NCBI GenBank assembly: GCA_030762895.1
Contig: CM061067.1
Location: 47,827,667-47,891,666, forward strand
Direction of reading: 5' to 3'
Length of the DNA stretch: 64,000 bases
Origin: Sophora flavescens
Lineage: Eukaryota > Streptophyta > Magnoliopsida > Fabales > Fabaceae
The notes beneath the pieces were generated by a model, which saw only the letters and a program-made list of their open reading frames with translations, searched no databases and was not told where the DNA came from. Position 1 is the stretch's first letter. Each line of letters begins with the position of its first letter. Shown one piece after another: positions 54,266-64,000 of the stretch. The position numbers were made by a program, and so were the translations under genes.

Positions 54266-54656
54266 GTTTCTGATTCACTGATTTTGCTTCTATTTTGGGA
54301 CGAGACAGACAATTGCTTGAAGGTAGGATTATTCTATTGGTAGATTTAGCAGGTCGTGCTGGCGGCTTCTTCATTCCAGAGGTTATTTTGCAATTATGGG
54401 GTGGCGCATTTCTTGCTTAATGTCAGAACTTAGATGCCATTTTTATTTTCCTTGGAGAACTTTTCCTTTGAGTTCATTTTACTTCCGAACATGTTTTTTT
54501 TATCTGTTACTCTGGTATACTGACATCGAATTTCAGGTAGGACCTTCAAATGCCAGAAGGAACTATCCCCCCTCCTTCCCCCCTTTAAAAAAAACCCAGC
54601 CCGGATTTTTTTATAGAGAAAAACCAAATTACCTGTTCATTTTTTCTTTGACATGA
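54266..54656 (+). other. Possible last exons of the MBD gene
   Basis: A T-rich tract and AG at 54264-54265 precede a 57-base open segment (54266-54322) that keeps phase with the donor at 48767 and ends at a GT. A second AG at 54535-54536 opens VGPSNARRNYPP and runs to TGA at 54656. The first segment also reads FTDFASILGRDRQLLEGR in another frame, which looks more protein-like. Support is splice-site logic only. Confidence 0.25.
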
Positions 54657-55928
54657 AAATAACTCTCTGTTCAACCGTTGTTGATATTGTGTTGGGCTTC
54701 TCTATGTAATGTTTACCGTCTCGTTTACTTTTTCTTTTGCATCCTTTCTCGTGTGTTCATCAGAATTGTATTCATGGCTATCACACCGGTCAATACATCC
54801 TTGCACTTAGCAGGAGGATGTTTTTTAGATTTTTTTACATGTAGACCGGGAGTTCTTGGCTTCTTGCATTAGAGCTTCATATATAACATGGGTATATAAC
54901 TATATCAATTTTTCTAACCTGTGTAAGGTTGCACATGTTTGGATTAGCATTTGATTGAACGTTGATATAAACTGTTGTTATCTAGTGATAGTAGAAATGT
55001 TCGTGGCTCCGTGCTGAGGCAAAATTAGCATGTTTGGATTAGCATGTGATTGAACGTTGAGTGGATCAAAGTTTGTAATTTGCTTTTTCAAACGTGAAAG
55101 TTTTTTTTTTTTTTGTTCTAGCATTTGGTGTCGAAAATGACATCAAACCAATCACACCTATTTATGTTCGGTTCCCAAGGAAGGGGAAGAGAATTTAAAA
55201 TTAACTTAAATTTATACTTTTATAATTTTATATTTTAAAATATACAAATAAAAATATTTTAGTCAATGTATTTAAAATATTTTAAATTCTCTTCTTTTCC
55301 CTTCAAATCCACAATTATTGGAGAGGAGTCAAAATTAAACAAGTAGGGATTTTGCTCCCTTCCATTCCCTTTTCATCTCCTTTAAAAAATTGAATCAAAG
55401 AAAATTTTATAAAAAATCCTCCTCTCCTCCATTTCACTCAAACCAGCTACTGTGTGTCTGTGTTATAGTTCAATAGGCTTCTTCTGATGGCTTAAAAAGA
55501 AATATTATCAACCGTTATTTTGTGCAACATTTTCTCACGAAGCAGGTTCAATTAACTTCTTATGGCCCAAAAGTTAATTGCAAATTTGCAATATAGATTT
55601 GCATTTTAGAAATTAAATTTTGTCTATTTTTAGCTAACCAAGTCATTTCTTCGGTAGTTTTATCAATATATATCAATATTATTCACCTTAAAATATATAT
55701 TATAAAGTATTTTTAAATTTTTTCATTTATAATTTTATATTTTAGTTACATGGTACTTTATACGTATCAGAGTAGTTTGGTTTTAGCTCGATTATTTTCA
55801 AGCCATAGCTTGATCATGTTAAATTAAAGTCAAACCAAACTCTTGTCAATAGTAGCATGGTATTTCAATTTTCAGATAGATTACTTATTTGAAAGGAAGA
55901 ATATTTTTATGCTCCCTAGCTTTTACGT
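54657..55928. other. AT-rich spacer, no supported gene
   Basis: A short direct repeat (GGATTAGCATTTGATTGAACGTTGA-like, near 54940 and 55037) is the only structure I see. No coding pattern. Confidence 0.5.
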
Positions 55929-56174
55929 GGTGTTTGGTTCGTTTTATTCTCAGGCAATCTATATTCCTGTAAATCACATTCTCGGGAATGTTTCTTTTTC
56001 ACATTCACACATAGAAATAGAGTTTTCTCAAATTTTTATCTATCATTCACTAATTTTATTCCAGTAAATCTTTTATATCTGGAAATGAATTTTTATAACT
56101 TGTATCAAACATGAGAAATTTTATTCCCTTGCCATCATTCCCGTGAATACTTTTTTGAAACTTGTACCAAACAC
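55929..56174. mobile_element. MITE, same family as 24693-24960, opposite orientation
   Basis: GGTGTTTGGTTCGTTTTATTC at the left pairs loosely with TTGAAACTTGTACCAAACAC at the right; ATTCTCGGGAATG and GTAAATCACATTC correspond to words in the 24.7-kb copy. It is noncoding. Confidence 0.55.
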
Positions 56175-57592
56175 TTCCTTATAATATTATTTGAACAATT
56201 CTTACAAGTACATCTCCCATTTTTATTTTACATAAGTACAAGGTGTTTAAATTTTTTAATTTAATTAAACATTAACTTTGAGAATCTTTTCTTATTTTTA
56301 GATAAAGTGTTATTTATGTAGTCTCATTGTATCAATTTAATTGGTTAAATTGCAAGATATGAATAATGAGTGCATGGGATCGTGGGTTCATATCTCTGAA
56401 ATGTGCTTCCCATTTTTGCATTCCCTTCGCACTTCTCCTCTCTTGTAAGGTCTATGGTCATCTCTATTCAAGCACCCCATGTTTTTACTTTTTTGGATTC
56501 TTAAATGGGTTGCACATTGATATATCACCTAATTTTATATTTTATAACTTAAGCAACTCATCTCTCCAACCCAAAAACTTCAAAAGTGTTCTTAAATGAG
56601 TCCCACCAATAACCCTACATCCTTACATTCTATCAATAATTTCTCTTTCATCCTCAATTCTGTATTTTTTGAATTTAAAAAAAATTATAAATGGTCCGTA
56701 CAACATTTTAAGATGTGATGCTTCTACAAGCTTGTTAACCACCTTTGTTAGAACTTGCTCCAACCATCGGTGTTTAGTAAGCACCGATTCTTCGTAAGCA
56801 AGAACCTACTTTTTTGCACCGATGGAGATGGCATTATGAGTTTCTCCTTGAATAAAAATAAATAAATATTATAACTATAGTCAAACAGGTTGCTATTTTA
56901 TTTTATTTTATTTTTTATTTTGTGTTATGTAGTAGTAGATATACCGATATTTTATTTTTTTTGTGAGCATATTAAATTGCACATAATTTTTTAAATATAG
57001 AATTTTATTTTGTGAAGTTATGTTCTTGAGTTCAATATATTGTAAAAAAAGTTTACACAAAAATATATCTGACAGAAAATAGAATCTTATGAATAATTAA
57101 TTAATAAATCATTTTAATTGGAGAGAATAAAATAAAAAATAAGTCAAAAGAGTGAAAACCAACCATAGTGGATTGCACTGTTGAAGACAAAGGTGATGAG
57201 CCTCTCTGACTCTCTCTCACTCTCTGTCACACAGCAACAACATCACCGAGTTAAAAGCGAAAGGGTGATGCCATTGCCACCATCGTTCGCACCCACCAAC
57301 TGATACCTACAATCTCTTCACCTTCCTCTCCTTCCCCAATTCCCAAACCAACCCTTCTTTATATAAATTATGTCCCCTTTTTTTATAAATTAATAAAAAA
57401 TAAAATAAAAATGGTCCAGTGAGATTGAGGCACGTCACATCGTTTCATCTCATCTTCGCAACCTTCACCTGCTATCCCTCATTTCTCGTCTCGCTTCCCT
57501 TCTTCAAATCCCATGCTTTCAGATTAGGGTTTCTAATTTTCCATTTCGATTTTTGATTTGTTATTACTTTTGAGAGTGGAATTTGGAAAGGG
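56175..57592. other. Spacer and upstream region of the APRL gene
   Basis: Mostly AT-rich. CCATCGGTG (56764) and CACCGATGG (56817) form a small inverted repeat. From 57170 the sequence becomes C/T-rich with CTCTCTGACTCTCTCT-type runs and holds a TATATAAATT box at about 57359-57368, likely promoter and 5' leader of the gene starting at 57593. Confidence 0.45.
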
Positions 57593-60350
57593 ATGATGAT
57601 GAGGGTTTTGAGATGGGAGATCGTGTTGGCCGTGTTGCTCTTTGGGACCCTTTACTCCTCCGCCGAAGAACCCCTTAGGGTTAGGGTTTCACCATCCAGC
57701 TCCTCCGCCGTGTGTCGTAGAGAATCCATTTTCGATTTCATCTCCCGGTTTACAGATTCGACCTGTTCTCCACCTGCTTCTTTTCCATCCTTCCGTTATA
57801 TTGGTGTCACCGAGGTACGTAGCGTAGCTCATTCTTTTTTCCCTTTTAAACTTTATTTATTTATTTGATGTATTATTATTTTTATAAATATTGTAATTTT
57901 GGGATTAGATATTTAGTTTATTTAATCTTGAGATGATGGATATGAGATTGCTTCAATCCTCAAGATTTTGGAACTCTATATTATTTTCGAGCTGTTGGTG
58001 CACTGTTTATGCCATTTGACTTTCATTTCCTTAACGTCCTTAGGAAACAGTTTTGGTCTGGATTTTTAGTATCTGACACTTATTTTATTTAATAACATTT
58101 TATAAATTATGAATTTAACAAATCTAAATATTGAATTATATGATATTATCTTAATGATGATGTATTCTAAATTTCAGGTAAATTAGCTATCCATCGATAT
58201 GCAAAGCTTTTAATCGATATTTACTTAGATATTATCATGAAGTATTATAAGTTCAAATAAAGTCGAGCCATGCAGTATCAAATAATTCTTAAATTTTATG
58301 AAATTTTATAGACTTGATATACTTAATGAGAACTTTTAATTCAATATGTCCATATGAAGTTATTAAACAAAGTATGACAAAACTTGGGTGGGTGTGGGTT
58401 GTTGTTATCATTAAGCTATGCGACATATATATGTCTCGGTTGCTGATAGAAGATTGTAAGTGTGATTCTAATGGGAAACTATGCATTCTGTATTATGCAG
58501 GGAGATGAGGTTTATTTGCAGAAGGCGCTGAACATGGTTCACAAGAATAATCATGAATATGTAGCTGTACTTTTCTATGCATCATGGTGCCCTTTTTCTC
58601 GGATATTCAGACCGGTTTTCTCAATCCTGTCTTCCCTGAATCCGTCCATTCCTCATTTTGCTATTGAAGAATCATCCGTCAGGCCAAGGTTTGTGCTCTC
58701 AGTTGACACCCTTTTTTTTTGTTTCTTTCTTTCATGGTTTCTTAAATTTAATGCCACTCCAATTCTTGCAGCATACTGTCAAAATATGGTGTTCATGGTT
58801 TCCCTACACTTTTCATTTTAAATTGTACCATGCGTGTTCGTTATCGTGGACCTCGGACCCTTGGTTCTCTCATAAGTTTCTACAGTGATGTTACTGGTAA
58901 GGCCCATTCTTTCACTCCTTACATTAGGAATTTTTTTTTTATCTTGATATTTTGTTTATATAAATCAATTTTAACTGCAAGTTTTACTTGAGATTCTCTC
59001 AAGTATCTCATTCAATTAATAATAGAGTTTAACTTCGATCTACTACAACTTTTGTACTCTTATCACTGAACAAGATAGTGCCATGGCGTTGTAATGTGAC
59101 TTTTCATTTTCAGCAAAAGTTTTTACCTATTTTTTAAACAGGTGACTCTATGTCTATGACTCTCTAGTTTAATGACACAGTAGAATTTTTTATACTGTTA
59201 ATGGATTAGAAATTAAATCCTGAATAATTAGTAATAAAAGGATACTGCACCCAACAGGGCGCTCGATCCATTGTAAAGCTTTCGAAAACATCCTATTTGC
59301 GCACTAGAATAAACACAAATATGATTACCTTAAAATCTAATTACCAAACATGATCCCCATCAAAGAAATGGATAGATTTATTTGACATATAAGGAAGTAT
59401 GTTTTGTTTAACTGTTTTGCTCATCTGAATGATTGGCTTTTCCACACGATTGATTTTCTCCTAAATACCTTTGTGATTAGTTATGAGTAAATTTGAATAT
59501 TTGATCATTGACATGCTTTGCCTGAGGGGGTGAGCCTTGGCGCAACAATAAGACTACTACCTTGTAACCTGGAGGTCATGGGTTCAAATCCAGGAAATAG
59601 TTCTCTGCTTGTGTGGGTAAGTCTGTGTACATCTACCCTCCTCAGACCCCACTTGGCAGGACCCTTTTGCACTGAGCCCCAAAGCATGTCAATTAGTTGT
59701 CTTTATTGCTGTCAAGTGATTGGTTGCCATGTCTAATGTCTTTTACATGTCAAAGAGGAAACAGTTGGATGAGAATAGAAAGGCCCACATGCCATGTGTT
59801 GCACAATTTCTAAATTAATTTTAGTCTTTTTCCTGTTACACATCAGCAGGTCAAGGTATCCTTATTTCTTGTATTTATTTCATGTTTGGCTGTCACTGTA
59901 GGGATTAAGATTGATTCACTTGATCAACTATCCCTTGAGAAAATTGGGCGTCTGTCGATTCGTGAGAAGCATGGTAACACTGAGCCAGAAAGCTGCCCAT
60001 TTTCATGGGCTAGATCTCCAGAAAATTTACTGCGGCAGGAAACTTACTTAGCTCTGGCCACTACATTTGTAGTTTTGAGACTGCTCTACTTTTTTTTCCC
60101 TACACTGCTTATTTGTATTCAATATGCTTGGAGAAGGGTCATTCAAAATGTTAGATTAGGGAGCTTGTTGGAACATCCTTTGGTATATCTGAAGCGAATA
60201 ATACAGTCATTTAACTGTCTGAAAGAGCCATGCAAGAGAAGTAATCTGCAGGAAGGAGCAATGAATGCTAAAGCATGGGCTTCCAAGTCCCTTGCCACCG
60301 TTTCAATTGGGGAGGGAAGCACTAGCCGTGCGGGATGCACCAGTAAGTAG
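57593..60350 (+). CDS. APRL: 5'-adenylylsulfate reductase-like protein (APRL5/7 type), four exons
   Basis: Exons 57593-57814, 58501-58688, 58772-58896 and 59902-60350 join in phase (0, 2, 1) at GT-AG sites to give 327 residues. Residues 1-24 are a signal peptide. Residues 75-178 form a thioredoxin fold with FYASWCPFSR (Cys104) and YGVHGFPTLFI carrying the cis-proline. A membrane segment lies at about 228-251, after a short linker. The usual second active-site cysteine is Ser107, as in APRL proteins, so a simple disulfide exchange by CxxC is not possible, and these proteins are not thought to reduce adenylylsulfate. It is probably in the secretory pathway, anchored by its tail. The upstream ATG codons MMMR give three possible starts; the first is given. 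Intron 3 carries a SINE. Confidence 0.93.
59521..59679 (+). mobile_element. Au-like SINE in intron 3 of the APRL gene
   Basis: GGGGGTGAGCCTTGGCGCAA, a GGGTTCAAATCC B-box and CTCAGACCCCACTTGGCAGG near the 3' end match the Au SINE body also seen at 45316-45472. Instead of a target duplication it is flanked by a 13-bp inverted pair: TTGACATGCTTTG (59508-59520) and CAAAGCATGTCAA (59680-59692). Confidence 0.85.
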
Positions 60351-62288
60351 ATTGTACCGACCAGTTTTCCCTCATGAAATTGGCGATTTGGTTATACACT
60401 ATGATAGGCTTGGCTGCTAGTCATGCCATCTACTATTGTATCAGGATCATCTTTCACAGCCTTGTGCCTTGTTAGTTCAATCATGTTACTGAATGATGTA
60501 ATCCTTCCTTTGTTTGTCCATATGATTAAGAAATACTTCATTCAGCATTTTAGAAAATGAGACTTCAATGTGTATAGTATAAATGTAGCAAACTTGAGCT
60601 GAAATCTGTAATTCTTTGACTTGTAGGTTTACTTTTGAAGGTCAATGGTTGGCCATCAGTTAATAAATTAATTTTTGTTGAGAATGAATGATTGTAAATC
60701 CTTATTACTGATCGGATGCCAATTTCTGATGTTCATGTGCTGGATGCTTGATTATCTGAAAAACTTCTAATATAATAGGATGGTGATGATCTAATTTAAA
60801 TAATAGCATTTTATATCAAAAGCTAAAATGTTCTGTTCGAATTATTTCATTTGGAGAGATTATTGATTTACTTGTCTTCAAATAAGCTCAGGTTTATGTG
60901 TTCATGTGGATGTAGTGTTTAAAATTGCGGGTCACAGCTACTCGTGTAACTCTTGTATTTAGTGAAATTTTCTTCAGTTCGGTGAAAAGAAAAATAGACA
61001 ACAAATCGTGCTACAGTTTCACTCTGCAGCCAGGAATGTTTTTGTTTTCTTGTTCAATTCATTTATTTATTAATTTAATATTGTACCAAAAATTCGTGTG
61101 ACTGAACCGTGGAAAACCTCCTGAAGCCCCTGTTAACGTGGTTTTTTGGTTTTTGATCAAAATTTCTTGTGACAAATAATTGAAGATCAAACGAGTGGGA
61201 TCTACGAGTTATGTGGTAATATGATCATATGCATGTGAATTATCTGTCAAGTATAAATTTGACAATTAGCCAAATCAGGAATTATTGGTGAAGACTTAGT
61301 GTTAAAACAAATATGTATATTTGAAAGAGATGTGCAGAATATTGTCAATAATGAGAGTTGACAATAAAATTGCTTGAGTTTGAAAAGAATGACAGTTATT
61401 TAATAGAAAATAACTTCCTAATCGTACTGAGTTTATAATTAAAAGAAAACTGAAGTTTGAAAGGAAAGTTAAGTAAAGAAAGATCTAAATGACGTTACTT
61501 GAAAGAAGTAAAAAAGACTTAAAAGACGAACTTGAGAGAAATACTGGGAATTAAAAGGAAACAAGTAAAGAACTTGAACAAAAGATGAAAATGACATTGA
61601 ATTTTGCCATAGTATTGAAATAAGAAGGATGGAGGGAATACTTAAATGTGATCCGTCAATCTGTTGTGTGATCGAGATGCATAGGATGTGTATCAAGTAA
61701 CCGACCTTTATTACATTGTAATAACTAGTATTTATAGGCAAATAAAATAACTACCTAGTAGTAATTTCCTATCTAAATGAATGCCACATGTCCTTGGCAG
61801 TTCTCTTAGGCTTTATATTTAAACTGCTTGTCAAACAATTTCAATAACTGTTCAATGTCTTGAACCGCCCCGTGTCAACTAGCTTGTATTCGACGATATT
61901 AACTGCTTGACAACTTATCTTGACTATATTGTCGATTTTGAGACTTAGTCATTTTTTCTCTTTCCATATCTTTAACAATCCTCCCATAAATTTCGTCAAA
62001 AAGACTACTTGTCAATCTATCTTTTCGTCGACAAGTACACTTTCTTGTCAACTAAGTATTTTCGACACTTAGAAAATAACATCATTTACTTCAATTCCTT
62101 CGTCAGCCTGTCGAAATTATTTCTATCAAGAATTTGAAATTCTTCCACTAACAGATGCCCCCCAAGTTTTGCTTTTCGACGGCCTTGCCCGAAAGAATAG
62201 AAAAATTTAAATTTTAAATTTCCAACGAATTCTCTCAATTCTGGATTTTATTCCATTAACTAAATCTCATTTCTATTTCCTATATTAG
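60351..62288. other. APRL 3' region and spacer
   Basis: 60351 to about 60700 is probably 3' untranslated sequence and terminator. The rest is AT-rich. 61860-62060 has several GTCGA/TCGAC words, and 62150-62180 has a CCCCCCAAG run. No gene is recognised. Confidence 0.45.
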
Positions 62289-63405
62289 GAAAGAACTCCC
62301 CAAATTGAAGACTCGATGACTATTCGGGAAATTATCATCAAAGCTATTGAACCTGTGAACCAACCTAATCCAGAGGTATAAGTCAATTTGCTTGTTTTTT
62401 CTCCATTTATTCATTTAGCTCTGCCTTTAATTATTTTCTTGTCCTTTTCAGGTTGAAGAAAATCCAAAGACTACGGCTTCTAGGGTTGAGATTCTGACGG
62501 AAAATCCTCCAAGCCCTAATTCCAATCAAGGGATGGCCCCCAGTTCTCAACAACACCTTTCAACCATTCCAACTCCAACTCCAGTAGCCGACAAGCAAGT
62601 TGAAGCTGCTGTCATGATTGAGATTCTGGATGAAGATATTGACATGGAGGCCTTGCTGGCGGAAACAATTCATGTCGTCCTTCCTCCACCTCCAATCAGA
62701 CCTCCGACTACAAAGTCTCCTGAACCCAAGCCAGCTCTTAATTTCAACACTTGGATTAACATGCTGGCTGAAGTCAGTCAAAAAGAAGCAACATTTTCTT
62801 CTGCTAACTCTTCGTAAACTTAGTAAGACTCTAGTGATTCTCGAGTCATCAATCTTATGCATGACCTGAGAGCTTTTCTTGACAACTCATTCAGTACTCT
62901 TTGCTCTGATGTTAACATCCAACAAGAACTGTCAAGGCTAATCAAAGGAATCACTCCTCTTCATTCCAATCTCCCCATGTCTAGCCGTACCCACTTTCTT
63001 TTAATCTATAAATTATGGGAGCGGCTTTCTGACAAGTTAAAGAGGATGACGTCTGTCATTCCTTCTTATGAGGAAGTGGAAAAAGCTAAAGACCAACTTT
63101 TGGCTAAGTTTCGAGATCTTGAAGCTTCCAAGCAGAAGGAATTGGAACTTATCTCTACTGGGTCTTATACCAAAGAAACTCTCTTGGAATATAGGAAGAA
63201 GTTACTGGCAGAGATTGAATTGACAGATAAAAAATGTGCCAAGTTTGACAAAGCCTTAGAGAAGAATAAAGAGAAGGTCAATGCCATTGAAAACAAATCA
63301 GAGCAGCTCGGTCAACAAGCTGAGACCGAAGTTGGCAAACTTCGCGCATTACAGCCTGAATTTGATGCTGTTGTAGCCAACATGACTGATCTTTCTTTTG
63401 CATAG
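62289..63405 (+). pseudogene. Coiled-coil protein remnant with clustered nonsense codons
   Basis: An exon from about 62289 (ATG at 62316) to 62375 (GT donor) continues in phase at 62452 after an AG and stays in one frame to TAG at 63405, broken only by TAA ACT TAG TAA at 62815-62826. The first part is proline-rich with short acidic stretches (EILDEDIDMEALLAETIHVV). The second, from 62827, is a long coiled coil (ASKQKELELIS, YRKKLLAEIELTDKKCAKFD, KALEKNKEKVNAIENK). I do not recognise the family with certainty; the layout recalls the C-terminal tails of plant-mobile-domain proteins. An AG at 62287-62288 suggests upstream exons existed. Confidence 0.55.
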
Positions 63406-64000
63406 GATCAGTTGTCCCTTGACATTAGCTTAGACAAGAACTAATTATTACAATTCTTTTTTCTGTCAGCTCAATTTTGTAATTTCTGACACCTGCTTTG
63501 TCATATTTTCAATGAACGTGACTTTTGGCTTATCTACACGTTTTCTTTATCATTTATCATTTGACTCGTCCGTTTGTTCCCAACGAATTTCGTAACTCAC
63601 TCTTGGCGAATTATAATTAATGTTGTGATGAGTTTCGAAACATTGGTAAACTCTTCGCATTAAATTTCTTATCCCCCAGGGACAATTATAAATAGCAAGG
63701 CTTGCTAATCAAACACCTTTACACTTGAACATCTTTACTTCAAACGAAATATGCTCCCATCCATAACAAGCTTTTCTTTATTCTTCTTGCTTCCACCATG
63801 GGAGCCTGACCTTATCACCTTCGAACTTCAGACTCAAAGTCTTTATCTTTATGGTTATCTTCTTACTGAAAGTCAGTAACCAACGTAATGTGTGCAGTGG
63901 AGGTCAGCAACCAACGTAACATCTAGAGCTGACCTCGCTGCACATCTGGGGAGAAGCCAATCTGGAAATAGAACGAGTGCATCTTGTTCTAGTTCCATCA
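63406..64000. other. Terminal spacer with a possible promoter
   Basis: A TATAAATAG box at about 63687-63695 is followed 56 bp later by an ATG (63751) that opens 42 codons, including a hydrophobic run (SFSLFFLLP), to TAA at 63879. GTCAG(T/C)AACCAACGTAA occurs at 63871 and 63904. Whether a gene or an LTR starts here cannot be said. Confidence 0.3.

Overview
The window is nuclear DNA from a flowering plant. AT-rich spacers, spliced genes with GT-AG introns, and Ty1/copia, Ty3/gypsy (Athila type), CACTA, MULE, hAT, Helitron-like and tRNA-derived SINE sequences all point that way. The mix of short inverted-repeat elements and the two host genes suggests a eudicot, most likely a legume; the species is not proved by the sequence.

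Layout. 1-3182 is the 3' part of a CACTA (En/Spm) transposon with a long transposase frame, a field of subterminal repeats and a TAGTG terminus. 3183-4963 is a patchwork of two inverted-repeat elements and two SINEs, one nested. 4964-12092 is a complete Ty1/copia retrotransposon whose LTRs are almost identical although its coding region is frameshifted. 12093-16370 is spacer with a short P4-ATPase-like fragment and a dead LINE RNase H region. 16371-23575 is a tandem repeat of about 950 bp whose first copy was split by a second, minus-strand copia element (17071-22038). 25365-41551 combines four arrays of a GC-rich 39-40 bp minisatellite (one inverted), a duplicated flank, a complete but decayed minus-strand Athila-type element (26125-35411) and a short RPA-like (DUF223) gene fragment. 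A candidate Helitron ends at 43056.

The right third is the gene-bearing part. 43193-48623 encodes an 829-residue protein with an AT-hook and a methyl-CpG-binding-like domain (three exons). Its presumed following intron holds a MULE with a transposase fragment, a hAT-type MITE and a decayed copia element. 57593-60350 is a clean four-exon gene for a 5'-adenylylsulfate reductase-like (APRL5/7-type) thioredoxin-fold membrane protein, with a SINE in intron 3. 62289-63405 is a coiled-coil gene remnant stopped by three nonsense codons within 12 bases.

The genes do not form a pathway. The main story is layered transposon insertion around two conserved single genes. The least explained parts are the hairpin-forming minisatellite with its duplicated flank and RPA-like neighbour, the young but broken copia element, and the stop codons that look like C-to-T changes in methylated repeats.
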